Assembly (NCBI GenBank): GCA_937943625.1
Contig: CALEAD010000008.1
Location: 19,245-83,244 of the forward strand
Length of the DNA: 64,000 nt
From: an uncultured Anaerolineae bacterium
Lineage (GTDB): Bacteria > Chloroflexota > Anaerolineae > Promineifilales > Promineifilaceae
Direction: 5' to 3'
The position numbers and the translations under genes are program-made. The notes under the pieces are model-generated. The model was given only the letters and a program-made list of their open reading frames with translations. It had not been told where the DNA came from and did no database searches. Below are positions 35,736-43,743 of this stretch, piece after piece; the stretch's first letter is position 1; every line of letters begins with the position of its first letter.

Positions 35736-36956
35736 ATGTTAGACAAAGCCAACCAACTTAAAAACGAACTCATCCGCTTGCGGCGCGACATGCACCAGCA
35801 CCCAGAGCTAGGCTTTCGCGAATTCCGCACCGCCGCCCTGGTGGCTGATACCTTGCGCGAAATCGGCCTGCACCCCCGCACCGGCGTGGGGCGCACCGGC
35901 GTGGTGGCCGAATTTGGGGCTGAAAGTGGCCCTGTTATTGCCATCCGTGCTGACATGGATGCCCTCCCCATTCACGACGCCAAAGACGTGCCGTACAAAT
36001 CGCAGCACGAAGGCGTCATGCATGCCTGCGGCCACGACGCACACACCGCCATCTTGCTGGGCGCGGCACACCTGCTGAAACAAAGCCTGACCACAGAAAC
36101 GTGGCACGGCCGCGTGCGCCTGCTTTTCCAGCCCTCCGAAGAAGCGTTTGACGAAAACGGCATCAGTGGCGCCACGGCCATGATCGAGGATGGCGCACTC
36201 GATGGCGTAGACGCGGTAATTGCCCTGCACGTCTGGTCTGATCAGCCCGCCGGCCAGGTGATGATGCAAGATGGCTACGTGCTAGCGGCCGTGGATCAAT
36301 TTCACGCCTGGATTTATGGGGATGGTGGGCATGGCGCTTATCCCCACACCGGTAGCGACCCGCTCTTCATGCTCGCGCCTATCCTCAGCGCCATCTATGC
36401 CGTGCCCTCGCGCCGCATCAACCCGCTGCACGCGGCCGTGCTCAGCCTGGGGCAGATCAGCGGCGGCAGCGCCCCTAACGTCATCCCACACGAGGTGTAC
36501 CTGCAAGGAACCATTCGCTCCTTCACCAGCGAAGTACGCCAGCAAATTTGGACAGAATTGGAAAAGGCGCTGCGTCTGGCAGAAGGGCTGGGCGGCTCTT
36601 ACAAGCTCAATATCATTCCCGGCTATCCACCGCTTTGCAACGACCCCGGGGTAAACGGCTGGGTGCGGCAAGTAGCGCAAGATATGTTGGGAGAAACGGC
36701 CGTGCGCAACGTGGAGTTTGGCATGGGTGCAGAGGATTTCGCCTACATGACACAAAAAGTGCCAGGGGCCATGTTCATGCTCGGTGCAGCCACCAACGAT
36801 GGCACCGTGCGCCACCACCACACAGAAATTTTCGACATAGACGAAAACGTGCTGCCCATTGGTGCGGCCCTGTTGGCCGAGACCGCGCACCGCTTTGTCA
36901 CCGGCTATCAAACCGTGTCAGTTGCCTGGCCGCGCGGTTTTGTTACTGATAAATAG
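35736..36956 (+). CDS. M20 family amidohydrolase
   Basis: 406 residues, dinuclear metal peptidase/amidase family that includes hippurate hydrolase and N-acyl-amino acid hydrolases. Metal-binding and catalytic blocks: RADMDALPI, MHACGHDAHTAILLGAA (Cys and His ligands), FQPSEE, and FGMGAEDFAYM. The dimerisation insert lies in the middle. GGCGAGG precedes the ATG. Substrate unknown. Last gene of this collinear group; no clear terminator follows. Confidence 0.9.
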   Translation: MLDKANQLKNELIRLRRDMHQHPELGFREFRTAALVADTLREIGLHPRTGVGRTGVVAEFGAESGPVIAIRADMDALPIHDAKDVPYKSQHEGVMHACGHDAHTAILLGAAHLLKQSLTTETWHGRVRLLFQPSEEAFDENGISGATAMIEDGALDGVDAVIALHVWSDQPAGQVMMQDGYVLAAVDQFHAWIYGDGGHGAYPHTGSDPLFMLAPILSAIYAVPSRRINPLHAAVLSLGQISGGSAPNVIPHEVYLQGTIRSFTSEVRQQIWTELEKALRLAEGLGGSYKLNIIPGYPPLCNDPGVNGWVRQVAQDMLGETAVRNVEFGMGAEDFAYMTQKVPGAMFMLGAATNDGTVRHHHTEIFDIDENVLPIGAALLAETAHRFVTGYQTVSVAWPRGFVTDK

Positions 36957-37004
36957 GATAAAAGTAAGCTGATGCACAAAGGGGGTGTAAGCTGCGCCAA
37001 TCAA

Positions 37005-37013
37005 TGCTATACT
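37005..37013 (+). promoter_or_regulatory. Possible extended -10 promoter for the V4R gene
   Basis: TGCTATACT, the same string as at 3724, about 165 nt before the V4R start. No matching -35. Confidence 0.35.
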
Positions 37014-37178
37014 AATGCGTGTTTTGGCCATCTGGCATGCCCAGGCAGTACAACAGTAAAACACAACAAAATCTGCGCATCACAAGCCTAAGAAGTCGCT
37101 ATTTTTCGCAGATCCCAGATGCTATACCGGATGCCGGCAAGCTGGTACACGTAAGTGCGTGTGCAGTTGGAGGTAAGT

Positions 37179-37811
37179 ATGAGTTCAGCCCATAACTTTG
37201 ATGAATTGTTTTATCCAAATCGCTGGGGCCGCATTATTTTAACTTCCGCCGAAGAAATTGTGGGGGAAAAGGGCATGGCCGCCCTGCTCAATATGGCCGG
37301 CCTCTCTAAATACATTGGCAACTACCCCCCGGACAATATGAAAAAGGAGTTCTCTTTCAGCGACGTGGGCAAACTACAACAGGCGTTCTGGGACATGTAT
37401 GGACCACGCGGTGCGCGCGTTTTTGCTACACGTGCGGGCGAACAATCGTTTAATGACGGCCTGAAGAGCTTTGGCTCTATTGCCAAAGCGGCACAAGCCT
37501 CGATGAAAATAGGCTCCCTGGAAAAGCGCATGAGCGTTGGCCTGGGCATCTTTGCCAAGTTTTTCAATACCGTCAGTGACCAGAAAGTGCACGTGACGGA
37601 GGATGAGCAGAACTGGTATTGGCACATTGAGGTGTGCCCTATGTGCGCCGGTCGCACTTCGGATAGGCCTGTCTGTCATCTGGCGGCGGGCGTGCTGCAA
37701 GCGGCCTATGCCTGGGCCAGCGGTGGGCAGCGCATTCGCGTTACGCCTACGGAGTGCATTGCCATGGGCGCGCCCGAAGGGATCGTGGCCATGGAAAAGC
37801 CAACCGAATAA
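37179..37811 (+). CDS. V4R (4-vinyl reductase) domain protein
   Basis: 210 residues. The C-terminal 60 residues have the V4R pattern: CPMCAGRTSDRPVCHLAAG, WASGGQRIRV and TECIAMG, with four Cys that fit the metal site of the domain. V4R domains occur in bacteriochlorophyll 4-vinyl reductase and, more often, in small-molecule-sensing regulators; no photosynthesis gene is in this window, so a sensing role is more likely. ATG at 37179 follows TTGGAGGTAAGT; an upstream GTG at 37155 is not favoured. Confidence 0.8.
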   Translation: MSSAHNFDELFYPNRWGRIILTSAEEIVGEKGMAALLNMAGLSKYIGNYPPDNMKKEFSFSDVGKLQQAFWDMYGPRGARVFATRAGEQSFNDGLKSFGSIAKAAQASMKIGSLEKRMSVGLGIFAKFFNTVSDQKVHVTEDEQNWYWHIEVCPMCAGRTSDRPVCHLAAGVLQAAYAWASGGQRIRVTPTECIAMGAPEGIVAMEKPTE

Positions 37812-37827
37812 GTAGATGGTGTTGGCA

Positions 37828-37860
37828 AAAGGCCCGGCAGGTTGCAGTCGGGCTTTTTTT
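37828..37860 (+). terminator. Rho-independent terminator after the V4R gene
   Basis: AAAGGCCCG pairs with CGGGCTTTT (one G-T pair) around a 12-nt loop, ending in seven T residues. Confidence 0.85.
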
Positions 37861-37866
37861 GTTTAC

Positions 37867-37933
37867 TGAGAAGATTTGTGCGTAGCGCGCACTACCATAC
37901 ATGAAAACGTCACGCAGGTTATCAAACCTGCAC
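37867..37933 (+). repeat. R5 element (copy b)
   Basis: GAGAAGATTT precedes GTG at 37878, which opens a 9-codon frame ending TGA (MRSAHYHT). After the TGA come AAAACGTCACGCAGGTT and a hairpin GCAGGTT/AACCTGC. Confidence 0.65.
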
Positions 37934-37944
37934 GTACTAGGTCA

Positions 37945-38000
37945 AGTTTGTAGTAACCGCTTTAACGGGTAACGGACTAAAACCATTACTACAAACCCCA
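37945..38000. repeat. R3-related hairpin
   Basis: GTTTGTAGTAACCGCTTTAA ... TTACTACAAAC; the arms and the CCGCTTT centre match R3, the left part of R3 is missing. Confidence 0.55.
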
Positions 38001-38045
38001 AAAAGTTAGTTTATTGAGATACCTGGCTACATTTTCGGAGGGGCA

Positions 38046-38085
38046 TGGTCGGCCGTCGGCGGTCGGTAGTCATTTTCAAGGGAGC
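38046..38085 (+). repeat. Half R1 with Shine-Dalgarno before the UbiA gene
   Basis: GTCGGCCGTCGGCGGTCGG, TAGTCATTTTCAAGGGAGC; the AAGGGAG lies 7 nt before the GTG at 38091. Confidence 0.75.
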
Positions 38086-38090
38086 TTTGT

Positions 38091-38972
38091 GTGTTTGCAG
38101 GTTTGCTAAAAACGATGCGCCCACGGCAGTGGCCAAAGAATGGGTTTGTCTTTGTTGCCCTCTTTTTCGATGGCAAGCTGACGCATTGGCCAAGTTTGTT
38201 CAATACGCTGTTTGCGTTTCTTTTGCTCTGCCTGATGTCTGGTGCGGTGTACATCATGAATGACCTGGTAGACATGGAGAGTGACCGCCAGCACCCGAAG
38301 AAGCGCCAACGGCCGTTGCCCTCTGGCCAGCTTTCTCCGCTTGTGGCGATTGTTGCTGCCGCCATCTTTGCCCTGGGCAGTCTGGCAGCCAGCCTGTTGT
38401 TGGGTTGGCCATTTTCGCTTATTCTGCTCATTTACCTGCTTTCGCAAATTGCCTATACCTTTTACCTGAAGCATGTGGTGCTGATAGACGTGTCCGTTGT
38501 GGCGGTGGGGTTTGTGCTGCGCATTGCCGCCGGTGTGGCCGTGATTGAGGTAGAGCGGTTCTCCCCTTGGTTGTATATTTTTGGGGGATTTCTGGCGCTG
38601 TTTATGGCGTTGGGCAAGCGACGGCAGGAGCTGGTGCTGTTGGGGGCTGGGGCGGGCAATCACCGCGCCATTCTCGCAGAGTATAGCCTGGAGCTAATAG
38701 ACCGCCTGCTTGGCATTGTCACTACCAGCGCTGTGGTATCCTACAGCCTCTATACCTTTCTCGCCGAAGGGTTGCCGCAAAATCACGTGATGATGTTGAC
38801 CATCCCCTTTGTGCTGTATGGCATTTTTCGCTATCTATACCTGATCCACATTCGCGGGGAGGGGGGTGCTCCAGAGGAGATTTTGTTGCGTGACCGCCCG
38901 GTGCAGGTGACATTGTTGCTGTATGCGGCGGTGGTGTTCGTGGCGCTTTACCTGCTGCCACGTCTGGAGTAG
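38091..38972 (+). CDS. UbiA-family prenyltransferase (decaprenyl-phosphate phosphoribosyltransferase-like)
   Basis: 293 residues with about eight predicted membrane helices. The first Asp-rich site is NDLVDMESDRQHPKKRQRP (NDxxDxxxD followed by HPxKxRP), and the second is less classical around residues 185-205. The HPKKRQRPLPSG version is typical of the branch with Rv3806c, which transfers phosphoribose to decaprenyl phosphate in arabinan synthesis. Substrate remains a guess. Start GTG was chosen for the AAGGGAG 7 nt upstream. Mevalonate kinase starts 3 nt downstream. Confidence 0.8.
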   Translation: MFAGLLKTMRPRQWPKNGFVFVALFFDGKLTHWPSLFNTLFAFLLLCLMSGAVYIMNDLVDMESDRQHPKKRQRPLPSGQLSPLVAIVAAAIFALGSLAASLLLGWPFSLILLIYLLSQIAYTFYLKHVVLIDVSVVAVGFVLRIAAGVAVIEVERFSPWLYIFGGFLALFMALGKRRQELVLLGAGAGNHRAILAEYSLELIDRLLGIVTTSAVVSYSLYTFLAEGLPQNHVMMLTIPFVLYGIFRYLYLIHIRGEGGAPEEILLRDRPVQVTLLLYAAVVFVALYLLPRLE

Positions 38973-38975
38973 CCT

Positions 38976-39926
38976 ATGGCCATTGTGACCGCAACTGCTT
39001 GTGGCAAAATCATTTTGTTTGGCGAACACGCCGTCGTTTACGGCCGTCCTGCCATTGCCGCTCCTCTTACCCTGCTGCGTGCCCAGGCTGTGGTGCAGGC
39101 CAGCACCGTGGCCGGCGTGTGTTTGTTGGCGCCCGACCTGGGTGTTCACACTACCCTGGATGCCGCAGACGCCGATGACCCCCTGGCGGCCGTGCTGCGC
39201 CACTTTGCCCAGGCGGCCAAATTGGCACAGTGGCCCGACCTCACCGTTACCGTGCATAGCGACATTCCCGTTGCCAGTGGCCTGGGCAGCGGCGCAGCCA
39301 TTACCACCGCCATGCTGCGCGCCCTGGCTGCCTATTTTGCCTTGCCTCACCTGGCTAACCCGCCCCAGCTTTCTGCCCTTACCTATGAGGTAGAAAAGCT
39401 CTATCACGGTACACCCAGCGGCATAGACAATACGGTCATTGCCTATGAGCAGCCTGTCTACTTTATGCGTCAGCAGCCGCAAAACCAGATAGAGCCGTTT
39501 CGTCCGGCTGTGCCCATAGACCTGCTGGTGGCCGATACCGGCATTCGCAGCAGCACCAAGGTGGTGGTGGAAGATGTGCGGCGGCGCTGGCAGGCTGACC
39601 CAATTCGCTTTGAGCAAATTTTCACCGCTTGTGGCGATATTGTTGCCGCGGCGCGGCAGGCTATTGAACAGGGAAACCTGGCAGAGTTGGGGCAGCTAAT
39701 GACCTATAACCATGAGTGGCTGCAAGAAATGAGCGTATCTGGCCCGGAGCTAGACGTGCTGGTGCAGGCGGCGCTGGAAGCAGGGGCGCTGGGGGCCAAG
39801 CTTAGTGGCGCCGGGCGCGGCGGGAATATGATTGCCCTGGTGACGCGGGAAACGGCCGTTGCTGTACAAATGGCGCTGCAACAGGCTGGTGCCCACCGCG
39901 TGCTGCTGACGCGCATTGAGCCATAG
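38976..39926 (+). CDS. mvk: Mevalonate kinase (GHMP family)
   Basis: 316 residues; ATP-dependent phosphorylation of mevalonate for isoprenoid synthesis. ACGKIILFGEHAVVYGRPAI, PVASGLGSGAAIT (the ATP-binding GLGSGA loop) and AKLSGAGRGGNMIAL are characteristic. ATG at 38976 follows TGGAGTAG. It is tightly linked to the prenyltransferase, which uses a polyprenyl phosphate, a sensible pairing. No other mevalonate-pathway gene is in the window; Chloroflexota commonly have this pathway. Confidence 0.9.
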   Translation: MAIVTATACGKIILFGEHAVVYGRPAIAAPLTLLRAQAVVQASTVAGVCLLAPDLGVHTTLDAADADDPLAAVLRHFAQAAKLAQWPDLTVTVHSDIPVASGLGSGAAITTAMLRALAAYFALPHLANPPQLSALTYEVEKLYHGTPSGIDNTVIAYEQPVYFMRQQPQNQIEPFRPAVPIDLLVADTGIRSSTKVVVEDVRRRWQADPIRFEQIFTACGDIVAAARQAIEQGNLAELGQLMTYNHEWLQEMSVSGPELDVLVQAALEAGALGAKLSGAGRGGNMIALVTRETAVAVQMALQQAGAHRVLLTRIEP

Positions 39927-39964
39927 GGTGGACGGCCGGCTGGTGAGGGGCATGGCTAAGCCAA

Positions 39965-39991
39965 CAAAAAAGGCCAGCCAGGCGGCTGACC
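39965..39991 (-). terminator. Rho-independent terminator of rpmB
   Basis: On the minus strand GGTCAGCC (39991-39984) pairs with GGCTGGCC (39979-39972), one G-T pair, followed by a run of T (A run 39966-39971 on the plus strand). It lies about 35 nt after the rpmB stop. Confidence 0.8.
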
Positions 39992-40026
39992 TTACGACAC
40001 CCAGGTGGGTACGTTACCACAACTCG

Positions 40027-40206
40027 CTAACTTTTCACCGTCGTTTTCAGGCAGCGCGTGCAGACGTACTTCCGCATTTTACGGCCGTCTTCAAAAAAGG
40101 TCGCCCGCTGAATATTCGGCCGAAAGAGACGCTTCGTCTTCCTCTGAGAGAAGCTAACATTTTGGCCGGACTTTGGCCCCTTGCCACAAATTTCGCATTT
40201 AGCCAT
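40027..40206 (-). CDS. rpmB: 50S ribosomal protein bL28
   Basis: 59 residues. It starts [20 protein letters not shown], carries the family core KRLFRPNIQ and ends with YVCTRCLKT. Two CxxC pairs (CEIC and CTRC) make this the zinc-binding form. AGGTGAAATT precedes the ATG at 40206. It is divergent from the asp23 gene, an arrangement also common in Firmicutes (rpmB next to asp23-fakA). Confidence 0.95.
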   Translation of the reverse strand: MAKCEICGKGPKSGQNVSFSQRKTKRLFRPNIQRATFFEDGRKMRKYVCTRCLKTTVKS

Positions 40207-40329
40207 AATTTCACCTTACCCTGACAAATTAAAAGCGACCACGCAATGGCCGCTCGCTTTTTCCGTATGAGCGGATAAGATTATAGCAAGGAACTGATTT
40301 TGCGCAAACCACCATAAATAGCGGCAGCA

Positions 40330-40426
40330 ATTCTAAATTTGAAACCATGCGGGTGGGGCGGGATGGTGCGGAAAAGTTCGTAGTGACCGCTTTGGCGGGC
40401 AACTGAGTAAAGTCGGCATTACGAAC
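40330..40426. repeat. R3 element (copy b)
   Basis: TTCTAAATTTGAAACCATGC, then GGTGGGGCGGGATGGTGCGG and an imperfect hairpin GTTCGTAGTG ... CATTACGAAC. The hairpin is longer and more diverged than in the copy at 22929. Confidence 0.7.
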
Positions 40427-40514
40427 GGGTATACACAGCTTTATGAAGTAGGCTCAAATTGAGAATTACTGAACACACCGTTAAACAACACTTCTTAACT
40501 CAACACTTTACCTG

Positions 40515-40617
40515 TTATTCCGAGCGGAGTCTGCGGCCCTGATCGAAGTCGAATGGGGAGGAATCCCTCTCCTTTACAAGGGGCAGAGATTCCTCGTCGA
40601 AGACTCCTCGGAATGAC
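40515..40617. repeat. Imperfect inverted repeat, about 100 bp
   Basis: TTATTCCGAGCGGAGTCT (40515-40532) mirrors AGACTCCTCGGAATGAC (40601-40617); in between, GATCGAAGTCGAATGGGG and CAGAGATTCCTCGTCGAAG. It looks like a MITE-like or REP-like unit; only one copy in this window. Confidence 0.55.
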
Positions 40618-40708
40618 ACGGAAGCGTTTGGGTTATTTTGTTAACAGTGCAGTAAGAACGAGCGTCAGAAAAAAAGTTCTGGCCATACACTTACTCTCGC
40701 TTTCGTTT

Positions 40709-40760
40709 AAGGGAGACTTCACGAGTGGGGCACACCTCCACGAATGAAAAGCACAGGCAA
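40709..40760 (+). repeat. R5 element (copy c)
   Basis: AAGGGAGACTTC, then ACGAGTGGGGCACACCTCC and ACGAATGAAAAGC. In the frame of the other copies it would read (T)SGAHLHE-stop, but the start is ACG instead of ATG or GTG. Confidence 0.65.
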
Positions 40761-40787
40761 CGAATAGGAGCGAATAAACGAACAAGT

Positions 40788-40822
40788 TGACCGTCGGCGG
40801 TCGGCGGTCATTTTCAAGGGAG
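40788..40822 (+). repeat. Half R1 with Shine-Dalgarno before asp23
   Basis: GACCGTCGGCGGTC then GGCGGTCATTTTCAAGGGAG; AAGGGAG (40816-40822) is 5 nt before the ATG at 40828. Confidence 0.8.
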
Positions 40823-40827
40823 TGACC

Positions 40828-41181
40828 ATGCCCACAAAAGATGAAGACCTGGGAACCATTGACATTTCTGAAGCGACCATTGCCACCATTGCCAGCCATG
40901 CCATCAACGAATGCTATGGTGTTGTGGGCATGTCCAGTAAAAACCTGGTTAATGGCATTGCCAACCTCCTCACCCGCGACAGCAAACGCGGCATTTCCGT
41001 CTCGCTGAACGGAGACGAAATCACCATAGACGTTTACGTCATCGTTGAGTACGGCGTGCGCATTCGCGCCGTGGCCGAAAGCATTCAAAGCACGGTCAAA
41101 TTTCATGTGGAAAAATCCCTCGGCCTGCCCGTACATGCCGTTAACGTTTACGTGCAAGGGTTGCGCCAGAGCAAAAAATAA
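40828..41181 (+). CDS. Asp23/Gls24 family protein (first copy)
   Basis: 117 residues. The family core is intact: TIDISEATIATIASHAINE, ITIDVYVIVEYGVRI and VHAVNVYVQG. In Gram-positive bacteria these cytosolic proteins are tied to envelope stress or fatty-acid metabolism, and a paralogue usually sits before fakA, as here. ATG at 40828 fits AAGGGAG better than GTG at 40822. The fakA-like gene begins within 25 nt. Confidence 0.9.
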   Translation: MPTKDEDLGTIDISEATIATIASHAINECYGVVGMSSKNLVNGIANLLTRDSKRGISVSLNGDEITIDVYVIVEYGVRIRAVAESIQSTVKFHVEKSLGLPVHAVNVYVQGLRQSKK

Positions 41182-41205
41182 TCCCAACGTGGAGAGATGA
41201 ATCTC

Positions 41206-42879
41206 GTGACGGACAATCACATTACCCCCGCGCAAAAATGGCTCTTCTGTAACGGGCAGCAGCTACGCAAACTTTTTCATGCCGCCATGATCTGGCTGGA
41301 AGTAAACTGCCAGACAGTGAATGAGCTAAACGTTTTTCCCGTGCCTGATGGCGACACCGGCACAAACATGCTGCTGACCATGCGCTCTGCCTACAAGCGT
41401 GTGCAAGATAGTCAGGAACAACACGTAGGCAAAATGGCCAAGGAACTGGCGCATGGGGCGCTAATGGGCGCGCGCGGCAATTCTGGCGTCATTCTCAGCC
41501 AGATTTTGCGTGGCCTGGCGCGCCACCTGCGCGAAAAAGAGATCTTCAACGCCACGGACCTGGCTCAGGCGTTTCAGGAGGCATCCCACACCGCATACAA
41601 TGGCGTTATGCGCCCGGTGGAAGGGACTATTCTCACCGTGATCCGCGAAAGTGCGCAAGAAGCAGCCGATGCCGCCAAGAAAAGCCAGGATTTGCGCTTT
41701 TTGCTGGAGCGGGTGCTGGAGCGCAGCCAGCAGTCGTTAGAGCGCACGCCGCAGCTTTTACCTATTCTCAAACAGGCTGGCGTCGTAGATTCAGGGGGGC
41801 AAGGATTGGTGTTTATTTTTGAAGGCATGCTGCGGTATGTGAACGGAAAAATGGATTTGCAGGCAGCAACGGCGCAGCTGGCTAAGACACCAGCACAGGC
41901 GCTGGCAGCGCCAGAAAATGGGCAAATTGAAAACCCCTATGACGTTCAGTTTATTGTAATGGGACGCAATCTGAATGTGCTGGAAATCCGCCAAAAAATT
42001 GACGCGATGGGGGATTCCACGGTTGTGGTGGGGGATGAAACAACGGTGAAGGTCCACATTCACGTGAAGGACCCCGGTGTGCCGCTGAGCTATGGCGCCA
42101 GCCTGGGGTGGATTACGGATGTGGTGGTGGAAAATATGCAGATGCAGATGGAGGAGATTATCCAGGGGGCAGGGTCAACGGCCGTTGCCACGCCACCGCC
42201 GCCAGAAGTTACCGTCCAGCCGGGCCAGGTTGCTGTGGTAGCAGTCGCCGCTGGCGACGGGCTGGCCGACATTTTCCGCAGCCTGGGCGCCGCCTTTATT
42301 GTCTCCGGCGGGCAAACGAACAACCCCAGCACGGAAGAAATTTTCCAGGCGCTGCAAGAGGTGCCAACGGATAAGCTGATCATCTTGCCCAACAACAAAA
42401 ACATCATCCTGGCCGCCGAGGCGGCGCGTGACCTCAGCCCGAAGCATGTGGTGGTTGTGCCCACGCGCACCGCACCGCAGGGCATCAGCGCTATGCTGGC
42501 GCTAAACCCAGATGGCGAGCTAGAAGCGGTGGCCGCTGCAATGCGCGCCGCCGCGCAGCAGGTGGCGACGGGTGAGGTTACCACGGCGACGCGCTCGGTG
42601 ACGTTGGATGGTGTGGAGGTGAAGGAAGGGGAAATTATCGGTATGGTCAACGGCCGTTTGCACACCTCCGGGCCAGATATGACAGAAGTGCTCACCGCTG
42701 TGCTGCACGGCATGGGGCTGGAAGAGCGCGAAATTCTCTCCCTCTACTATGGCCAGGATATGACACAGGCACAGGCGGAAGAGATGGCTGCGCACATAGA
42801 AGCCATGTACCCAGACATTGAAGTAGAGGTGCTGCCCGGTGGCCAGCCTTTCTACTACTTCATCCTGGGCGCGGAATAG
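41206..42879 (+). CDS. fakA: Fatty acid kinase subunit A-like (DAK2/DhaL domain, YloV family)
   Basis: 557 residues. N-terminal DhaL nucleotide-binding domain: VPDGDTGTNMLLTM near residue 50 and ARGNSGVILSQILRG, the phosphate and ATP-binding loops. A middle domain and a C-terminal region (about 330-557) follow the FakA/YloV plan. FakA phosphorylates fatty acids presented by FakB, and the DegV/FakB-type gene follows directly. GGAGAG at 41191-41196 suits GTG at 41206 better than ATG at 41197, which is too close. Confidence 0.88.
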   Translation: MTDNHITPAQKWLFCNGQQLRKLFHAAMIWLEVNCQTVNELNVFPVPDGDTGTNMLLTMRSAYKRVQDSQEQHVGKMAKELAHGALMGARGNSGVILSQILRGLARHLREKEIFNATDLAQAFQEASHTAYNGVMRPVEGTILTVIRESAQEAADAAKKSQDLRFLLERVLERSQQSLERTPQLLPILKQAGVVDSGGQGLVFIFEGMLRYVNGKMDLQAATAQLAKTPAQALAAPENGQIENPYDVQFIVMGRNLNVLEIRQKIDAMGDSTVVVGDETTVKVHIHVKDPGVPLSYGASLGWITDVVVENMQMQMEEIIQGAGSTAVATPPPPEVTVQPGQVAVVAVAAGDGLADIFRSLGAAFIVSGGQTNNPSTEEIFQALQEVPTDKLIILPNNKNIILAAEAARDLSPKHVVVVPTRTAPQGISAMLALNPDGELEAVAAAMRAAAQQVATGEVTTATRSVTLDGVEVKEGEIIGMVNGRLHTSGPDMTEVLTAVLHGMGLEEREILSLYYGQDMTQAQAEEMAAHIEAMYPDIEVEVLPGGQPFYYFILGAE

Positions 42880-42891
42880 GCCGCCTGCTTC

Positions 42892-43743
42892 ATGACTATT
42901 CGCCTGGTTACCGACAGCACCTGTGACCTGCCGCTTGCCCTGCTACAAGCGCACCAGATTACGGTTGTGCCCGCTTATGTCAACATTGGCGAGAAAAGTT
43001 ACCGTGAGGGTGTGGAGCTGACGCGCGCCGAGTTTTACCGTAACCTGTATCACTACCCCGTTTACCCCACAACGGCCGTACCTGGGCCTGGGGCGTTTAC
43101 GGCCGTGTATGAACAGCTAACCGCTGCAGGCGCCAGCCACATCCTCTCCATTCACATGGCTGGCAGCCTCAGCACCATGCTCAACGCCGCGCGCCTGGGC
43201 GCAGAAGCGGCGCAAAGCGTCCCTGTTACCCTGTTCGATTCACAGCAAATTTCTGCGGGCAGCGGTCTACTGCTGCTGGCTGCGGCGCAGGCCATTGCTG
43301 CCGGCCACAGTGTAGCGCAAATTGTGGCCATGCTGGAAACCTACGTGACGCAAACCTACGTTTTTGGCGTCATCGAAACGCTGGAGTCGCTGCGGCGCAG
43401 TGGGCGTATCAATTGGGCTGCCTTCGGCCTTGGCTCCCTGCTGCAAATAAAACCCGTCATGATGATCCACCGTGGCGAAGTGAGCGTACAGGCCAGAGTG
43501 CGCACGGCCAGACGCGCGCGGCAGCATGTGTTAGAATTAGTTTCGGCGCTGCAACCGTTTCGTTATCTGGCGGTCATTCATGTGCAGGCGCCAGAAGCGG
43601 CGGCAGAGCTGCAAGAAGTGGCTGCTGCACTTTTCCCCGCCGGGCAAGCGCCAATGCTGCTGGAAATTACGCCCGCCATTGGCACGCACCTGGGGCTGGG
43701 GGCGGTGGGGTTTGCGGGTATCAGGTTATGCAACGATCATTAA
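42892..43743 (+). CDS. DegV family fatty acid-binding protein (FakB-like)
   Basis: 283 residues. IRLVTDSTCDLPLAL at the N-terminus, TTAVPGPGAFTAVYEQL, and the fatty acid-site block SIHMAGSLSTMLNAARLGA are DegV/FakB landmarks. It should present a fatty acid to the upstream kinase subunit for acyl-phosphate formation. It starts 12 nt after fakA and its end overlaps the recG start by 16 nt. Confidence 0.9.
   Translation: MTIRLVTDSTCDLPLALLQAHQITVVPAYVNIGEKSYREGVELTRAEFYRNLYHYPVYPTTAVPGPGAFTAVYEQLTAAGASHILSIHMAGSLSTMLNAARLGAEAAQSVPVTLFDSQQISAGSGLLLLAAAQAIAAGHSVAQIVAMLETYVTQTYVFGVIETLESLRRSGRINWAAFGLGSLLQIKPVMMIHRGEVSVQARVRTARRARQHVLELVSALQPFRYLAVIHVQAPEAAAELQEVAAALFPAGQAPMLLEITPAIGTHLGLGAVGFAGIRLCNDH

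Larger units (their letters stand above)
40207..40827. other. 621-bp intergenic region made of repeats
   Basis: From left to right: a hairpin AAAAGCGA ... TCGCTTTT (40231-40262) in the rpmB leader or as a bidirectional terminator; AT-rich sequence; R3 (40330-40426); AT-rich spacer; inverted repeat 40515-40617; R5 (40709-40760); half R1 (40788-40822). No gene is evident. Confidence 0.6.

Noticed and set aside
43413..43727. Upstream extension of recG
   Set aside because: Would overlap the DegV gene by over 300 nt; the ATG at 43728 fits the usual coupled arrangement.
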